A stretch of DNA of 8,867 bases from Solirubrobacterales bacterium (GTDB lineage Bacteria; Actinomycetota; Thermoleophilia; Solirubrobacterales; Solirubrobacteraceae), in the NCBI GenBank assembly GCA_027314825.1, contig DAHVAB010000081.1, forward strand, positions 1 through 8,867. Reading direction: 5' to 3'. Below the pieces are notes generated by a model. That model saw only the letters and a program-made list of their open reading frames with translations, made no database searches and was not told the origin of the DNA. Shown piece after piece: positions 5,669 to 8,867 of the stretch. Each line of letters opens with the position of its first letter. Within the stretch, counting starts at the first letter, position 1. A program made the translations under genes and the position numbers.

Positions 5669-6523
5669 GTGCTTCCGTTCTGGGGTTCGATCGCCGTGCT
5701 CTCCATCGCTCAGGGCGTGACCACCGCGCTGCCGGGTGTGGGCGCCGCCGGCAGCGTGCAGCGGATGCGCCTGGTCGGCCGGCTCAGCGGGCGCTGGTGG
5801 GCGATCCTGCCGCCGGCCTCGATCGCCGTGTTCGTCGCGGTGGGCGCCTTCGCGGCGAGCGCGAGCGCGACCGTGCTCACCTACCTGGCGCTCGTCGGCG
5901 TGCCGATCGGCGCGGCACTCGCGCTCGGCTGGCTGGCCCGGGGCGCCCGGCCGGCCGCCGCGCTCGCGGTCGCGCCCCTCTTCGCGCTGGCGTGGGCCGA
6001 TCAGGGCGGGCTCGCCGGTCAGGCGGCCGCGATGGCGCTCACCGGCCTCAGCTGCGTGGCGCTCGGCGCCGTGCTCTCCGCGGTGACCCCGTGGCGCTGG
6101 CTGGCGGTCGGGATCGTGGCGATGGCGCTGATCGATACGACGATGGTGGTGAGCGAACTGCTGCAGCAGCCGAATGCGGTCCTGAATGCGACCCACCCTG
6201 CGGCCGGGCTGCCGCGCCTGCAGGCGGAGCTGTTCGGCTCGGCCGCCATGGGCTACGGCGACCTGTTCGTGGCAGGCCTGCTCGGGGGCGTCCTCGCGAC
6301 CACCGGCAGCTCGCTGCGGCAGTGGCGCGGCGCGCTGCTCGTCGTCCTGGTCGCATGGGCCTTCGACCTGCTCTTCTTCGCGGTCAACGAGCTGCCGGCA
6401 ACCGTGCCGGTCGCCCTGACGCTGATCGTGGTGCTGGTGGCCGACCGGCTGGGCGGGCGGCGGGCGCGGGAGCCATCCGAGGGGCGGCGGCCGGGAGTAA
6501 CCGGAGGCAGCCTCGCCGGGTAG
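5669..6523 (+). CDS. Nine-helix presenilin / signal-peptide-peptidase-like membrane aspartyl protease candidate
   Basis: A 284-residue, almost wholly hydrophobic protein with nine predicted helices at about 3-22, 43-62, 66-90, 95-110, 115-138, 142-164, 192-212, 219-239 and 243-260, then a short Arg-rich cytoplasmic tail. The predicted helix 6 has D156 in A-L-I-D-T-T-M-V. Helix 7 opens with M-G195-Y-G197-D198-L-F-V, a GxGD motif. Helix 9 opens L-P243-A-T-V-P247-V-A-L, resembling the PAL motif. This order (D in TM6, GxGD in TM7, PAL in TM9) and the 42-residue spacing between aspartates fit presenilin and signal peptide peptidases, which cut helices within the membrane. Type IV prepilin peptidases also have GxGD but lack nine helices and PAL. 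Differences are I for Y before the first Asp and a degenerate PAL. GTG 5669 is chosen because it lies 6 bases after TATGGT and any earlier start would run into the divergent gene. Confidence 0.6.
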   Translation: MLPFWGSIAVLSIAQGVTTALPGVGAAGSVQRMRLVGRLSGRWWAILPPASIAVFVAVGAFAASASATVLTYLALVGVPIGAALALGWLARGARPAAALAVAPLFALAWADQGGLAGQAAAMALTGLSCVALGAVLSAVTPWRWLAVGIVAMALIDTTMVVSELLQQPNAVLNATHPAAGLPRLQAELFGSAAMGYGDLFVAGLLGGVLATTGSSLRQWRGALLVVLVAWAFDLLFFAVNELPATVPVALTLIVVLVADRLGGRRAREPSEGRRPGVTGGSLAG

Positions 6524-6526
6524 TCT
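6521..6526 (+). promoter_or_regulatory. Candidate -10 box of the acyltransferase gene
   Basis: TAGTCT overlaps the TAG stop (6521-6523) of the upstream membrane protein gene and ends 8 bases before the acyltransferase ATG. No Shine-Dalgarno precedes that ATG. A leaderless transcript starting at or next to the ATG is plausible, in addition to read-through from upstream. No clear -35 was found. Confidence 0.35.
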
Positions 6527-6534
6527 CGTGTGAG

Positions 6535-7341
6535 ATGCCTGGGTGGCAGCTGACGTTGCGGTCGCGACGAGAGCGGGAGCACCGCTCGGATGTGCAGCTG
6601 CCGCCTCAGGTGTACGTGGACGAGCGGCCCGCCGAGCATTTCGAGCGCTACCACGAGTGGGCGCGCTCCCACCGGCCCGACTGGGTGCAGGATCTGCTCC
6701 GGCTGATCGCGCTGCCGCTCAGCATGCTGATCTACCGGCTGTGGCCGCAGGGCGGCGAGCTGGTTCCGCCGGCCGGCCCGGCGATCCTGGCGCCGAACCA
6801 CTTCTCGGCGATGGATCACTTCTTCTGCGGAGCCTATCTGCGCCGCCGGGTCCGCTTCATGGCCAAGTCGCAGCTCTTCAAAGGCCCGCTCAGCCCGATC
6901 CTGCAGCATGCCGGCGCCTTCCCGGTGCGGCGAGGCCACGGGGATGAGGAGGCGATCGCCACGGCGCTCCAGATCCTCCGGGCCGGCGGCGTGGTCGTGC
7001 TCTATCCGGAGGGTGGACGCTCGCGCGGCGCGAGCATCGGCGAGCGCGCGAGGCCCGGGGTCGGCCGCCTGGCGCTCGACAGCGGCGCGCCGGTGGTCCC
7101 GGTCGCGATCCACGGCTCGCGCGGCGTTCGAAACTGGAAGCGGCTGCGATTCCCGCGCGTGCGGATCCGCTACGGCGAGCCGATGAGCTTCGGCCATCGC
7201 GAGAGCAGCGACCGTGCCGCGCAGCAGGCGGTGGCCGATCAGGTGCTGAGCACGGTCAAGGACCTCTACGGTGAGCTGAGCCGGCAGGCGGAGGGCACGC
7301 CGTCGGCGAGAGCCATCGCCCGTCGTCCCGCTCCGCGGTGA
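6535..7341 (+). CDS. PlsC-type 1-acylglycerol-3-phosphate acyltransferase family protein
   Basis: A 268-residue acyltransferase of the LPLAT/PlsC superfamily, expected to transfer an acyl chain from acyl-CoA or acyl-ACP to lysophosphatidate or a related lipid acceptor at the inner face of the membrane. The catalytic H(x)4D block is N88-H89-F-S-A-M-D94. The acceptor-binding block is Y157-P-E159-G160-G-R162-S-R164. V-P-V-A-I-H-G at 188-194 is the later conserved strand. A hydrophobic stretch at about 53-69 could bind the membrane. The N-terminal 50 residues are charged and specific to this protein. ATG 6535 is chosen: it lies 11 bases after the upstream stop, and a GTG at 6529 is closed by a stop at once. 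The C-terminal codons run into a short repeat that includes the stop. The acceptor and chain preference cannot be read from sequence. Confidence 0.9.
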   Translation: MPGWQLTLRSRREREHRSDVQLPPQVYVDERPAEHFERYHEWARSHRPDWVQDLLRLIALPLSMLIYRLWPQGGELVPPAGPAILAPNHFSAMDHFFCGAYLRRRVRFMAKSQLFKGPLSPILQHAGAFPVRRGHGDEEAIATALQILRAGGVVVLYPEGGRSRGASIGERARPGVGRLALDSGAPVVPVAIHGSRGVRNWKRLRFPRVRIRYGEPMSFGHRESSDRAAQQAVADQVLSTVKDLYGELSRQAEGTPSARAIARRPAPR

Positions 7342-7409
7342 ACCGCTTCGCCCCCGGCCTGGCCCGCACGGGCTCCCGATCGTGTCGAGCGCGTCCCGCT
7401 CCGCGGTGA
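7324..7409. repeat. 18-bp direct repeat flanking the convergent gap
   Basis: CGTCCCGCTCCGCGGTGA occurs at 7324-7341, where its TGA is the acyltransferase stop, and again at 7392-7409, just before the rmuC stop. The period is 68 bases. The 12-mer CCCGCTCCGCGG inside it also occurs in inverse orientation at 5569-5580 in the DsbA-like gene. The gap itself (7342-7410) contains GCCC/GGGC (7362-7365 with 7370-7373) as a weak hairpin. Confidence 0.75.
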
Positions 7410-7410
7410 G

Positions 7411-8697
7411 CTACTCCGAATCGGACGCCGAATCGCTCCCTCGGCAGAGCCGGCCGGCGCCAGCGGTGAGCGCGTCGGCGGGCGGCGAGGGTTCGATGCC
7501 GGCGGTGACCGGTCGCGGGATCGCCTCCAGCGCGTCGGGCGCCTCGATCGCGCGCTCGGAGCCCGCACCCGCCTCCTCGATGCGGCGCACCTGCGGTATC
7601 ACGCGCCTCTCGAAGGAGCCGACAGCCTCGTTGTAGGCGGCCACGGCCGAGCCGAGCTGGCGGCCGACCTTGCTAAACGGGTCGGCGAAGCGGGCGAGGC
7701 GCCGGTGCAGCTCGCGCGCCGCGTCGGCGATCTCCTTCGCGGAGTGTGCGATCTGCTCCTGGCGCCAGCCATAGTGGATCGCTCGCAGCAGCCCGATCAG
7801 GGTCGTGGGAGTGGCGATCAGCACCTGCTGGTGGACGCCATACTCGATCAGGGATGGGTCCGCCGCCAGCGCTGCGTGGTAGATGCCGTCGGAGGGGATG
7901 AACATCACCACCAGCTCGGGCGTGGAGTCGAACTGGCGCTGGTAGCCCTTCGACGCCAGCTTGGTGATGTGCTCGCGGGTCTGCTTGCCGTGGCGTGCGA
8001 GATGCAGCTCCCGCTCCTGCTCGTCTCTCGCCTCCAGGTGGGCGAGATACGCGTCGAGCGGCACCTTCGAGTCGATGACCACCACCTTGCCGCCCGGCAG
8101 GCGCACGAGCACGTCCGGCCGCAGGCTCGTCCCCTCGGAGCTCTGCACCGTGCCCTGCTCGATGAAGTCGCAGTGAGAGACCATGCCGGCCATCTCGATC
8201 ACGTTGCGCAGCTGGATCTCCCCCCAGGACCCGCGGGTGGCGGGGCGCTTGAGAGCGGAGACGAGGTTGCCGGTCTCCTGGCGCAGCGAGCCGACCCCCT
8301 CGTGCAGCTGTCGGACCATCGCGGCGAGTTCGCCCTGTGCCTGCCTGCGCTCGCGCTCCAGGCGGCCGATCTCGCCCTCCACCTTGCCGAGCTTCTCGTT
8401 GACCGGCGCCATCAGCCCCTTGATCTGCTCGGCACGAGTCCTCATCTCGCCGGCGATGCGCTCCTCCTCAGCGCGTCGCTGCTCGGCGAGGCGCTGGGTG
8501 AGCGAGTCGCCGGTCCGCGCCAGCACCTCGGCGGAGATCGCCGTCATCTGCTCGCGCATGTTCTCCCGCCCGGCGGTGGACACCTCTCGCAGCCGCTCCT
8601 CCAGCCGGTCGCCGGCCCGCCGTGCGAGCAGCAGCGCGCCGCCGGCGCCGAGCAGCAGGCCGAGCAGCAGGCCGACGATGAAGAGGAGTGCGCTCAT
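7411..8697 (-). CDS. rmuC: DNA recombination protein RmuC
   Basis: A 428-residue protein of the RmuC family, linked in E. coli to limiting inversions and rearrangements at short inverted repeats. Residues 3-26 form one N-terminal membrane helix (rich in Leu and Gly). Residues about 28-140 are a Glu/Arg-rich coiled coil. The conserved RmuC domain covers about 150-375: R-G-S-W-G-E-I-Q-L-R-N at 155-165, then R193-P-D195-V-L-V and V-I-D209-S-K211 (a PD-DxK nuclease-like core), I-P-S-D-G at 267-271, and H-Y-G-W-R-Q-E at 308-314. The last 50 residues are a low-complexity Pro/Ala/Ser tail. Length and order are normal. The ATG at 8697 opens directly into the membrane helix. A TAGATC box (8707 down to 8702) lies only 4 bases upstream, so a leaderless start is possible but less clear. 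The gene is convergent with the acyltransferase. Confidence 0.95.
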   Translation of the reverse strand: MSALLFIVGLLLGLLLGAGGALLLARRAGDRLEERLREVSTAGRENMREQMTAISAEVLARTGDSLTQRLAEQRRAEEERIAGEMRTRAEQIKGLMAPVNEKLGKVEGEIGRLERERRQAQGELAAMVRQLHEGVGSLRQETGNLVSALKRPATRGSWGEIQLRNVIEMAGMVSHCDFIEQGTVQSSEGTSLRPDVLVRLPGGKVVVIDSKVPLDAYLAHLEARDEQERELHLARHGKQTREHITKLASKGYQRQFDSTPELVVMFIPSDGIYHAALAADPSLIEYGVHQQVLIATPTTLIGLLRAIHYGWRQEQIAHSAKEIADAARELHRRLARFADPFSKVGRQLGSAVAAYNEAVGSFERRVIPQVRRIEEAGAGSERAIEAPDALEAIPRPVTAGIEPSPPADALTAGAGRLCRGSDSASDSE

Positions 8698-8750
8698 AGC
8701 CGATCTACGTTGCCAGACACCCCGGACGGCTCGCGCCAGACGTCGCTCGG

Positions 8751-8867
8751 CCGCCTCATCGTACGGCCGCGCCGGATGGGCGTGTGCCGCGGTGCGCCGC
8801 GCGCGGGCCGCCGCGGCGTGAGCCGCCTGGCTCTACGGTCCTGCCGGATGGGCGTGTGCCGCGGTGC
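8751..8867. repeat. 72-bp tandem repeat upstream of rmuC, cut by the window end
   Basis: Bases 8751-8795 and 8823-8867 align without gaps at a period of 72, with 37 of 45 matches; the last 25 bases (8771-8795 and 8843-8867) are identical. The second copy is cut off by the end of the window, so the true copy number is unknown. The repeat lies upstream of the rmuC start. I see no gene in 8698-8867. Confidence 0.8.

Noticed and set aside
5669..6523. Type IV prepilin peptidase (also GxGD)
   Set aside because: Nine helices, the Asp in helix 6 and a PAL-like element in helix 9 fit presenilin/SPP better, and no pilus gene is nearby. Not fully excluded without a profile search.
8183..8821. Ser/Arg-rich + strand open frame opposite rmuC
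   Set aside because: It is the antisense frame of the RmuC coiled coil and runs into the 72-bp repeat; no domain is recognisable.

Overview
The window is about 70% GC, with GTG and TTG starts, very short intergenic distances and several starts that sit a few bases below a TANNNT box with no Shine-Dalgarno (likely leaderless mRNAs). This points to a high-GC actinobacterium. The gene mix and short intergenic repeats recall Thermoleophilia/Solirubrobacterales, but that placement is inference. I see no rRNA, tRNA, CRISPR array, insertion sequence or phage gene; the region looks chromosomal.

Layout. Positions 1-233 are non-coding and carry a 48-bp tandem repeat with an internal hairpin. Then come, on the + strand, a ROK-family sugar kinase (234-1214) and, 7 bases later, a soluble PRC-barrel/MgtE-N/CBS protein (1222-2481). 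The 432-base gap 2482-2913 holds an 18-bp repeat array, hairpins, a promoter-like box and a structured leader of about 245 nt. The leader carries a small candidate ORF and two 7-bp stems that cannot form together in a simple fold. It precedes an NRAMP-fold transporter (2914-4569) whose metal-site motifs are of the magnesium type (D-A-G-G and A-P-W instead of D-P-G-N and M-P-H). Positions 4570-4743 between convergent genes hold a 22-bp repeat and terminator-like hairpins.

On the - strand, 5646-4744 encodes a membrane-anchored DsbA-like thioredoxin-fold protein that has lost the first cysteine of its CxxC and has a 14-residue repeat in its cytoplasmic tail. It is divergent, by only 22 bases, from a nine-helix membrane protein (5669-6523) whose motif order (Asp in TM6, GYGD in TM7, PAL-like element in TM9) matches presenilin/signal-peptide-peptidase aspartyl proteases. 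A PlsC-type acyltransferase (6535-7341) follows in the same direction. RmuC (8697-7411, -) is convergent with it, and the window ends inside a 72-bp repeat upstream of rmuC.

How the genes may work together. The MgtE-N/CBS protein lacks the MgtE channel and sits beside a transporter with a Mg-type site. I propose a two-part magnesium uptake system with a detached cytosolic Mg sensor, under leader-RNA control. The presenilin-like protease and the type II membrane DsbA-like protein share a promoter region and could be an enzyme and substrate or partner pair. Both ideas are inference. The most unusual gene is the presenilin-like one. Nearly every intergenic gap contains its own short duplication of a different period, which suggests frequent local duplication in non-coding DNA.
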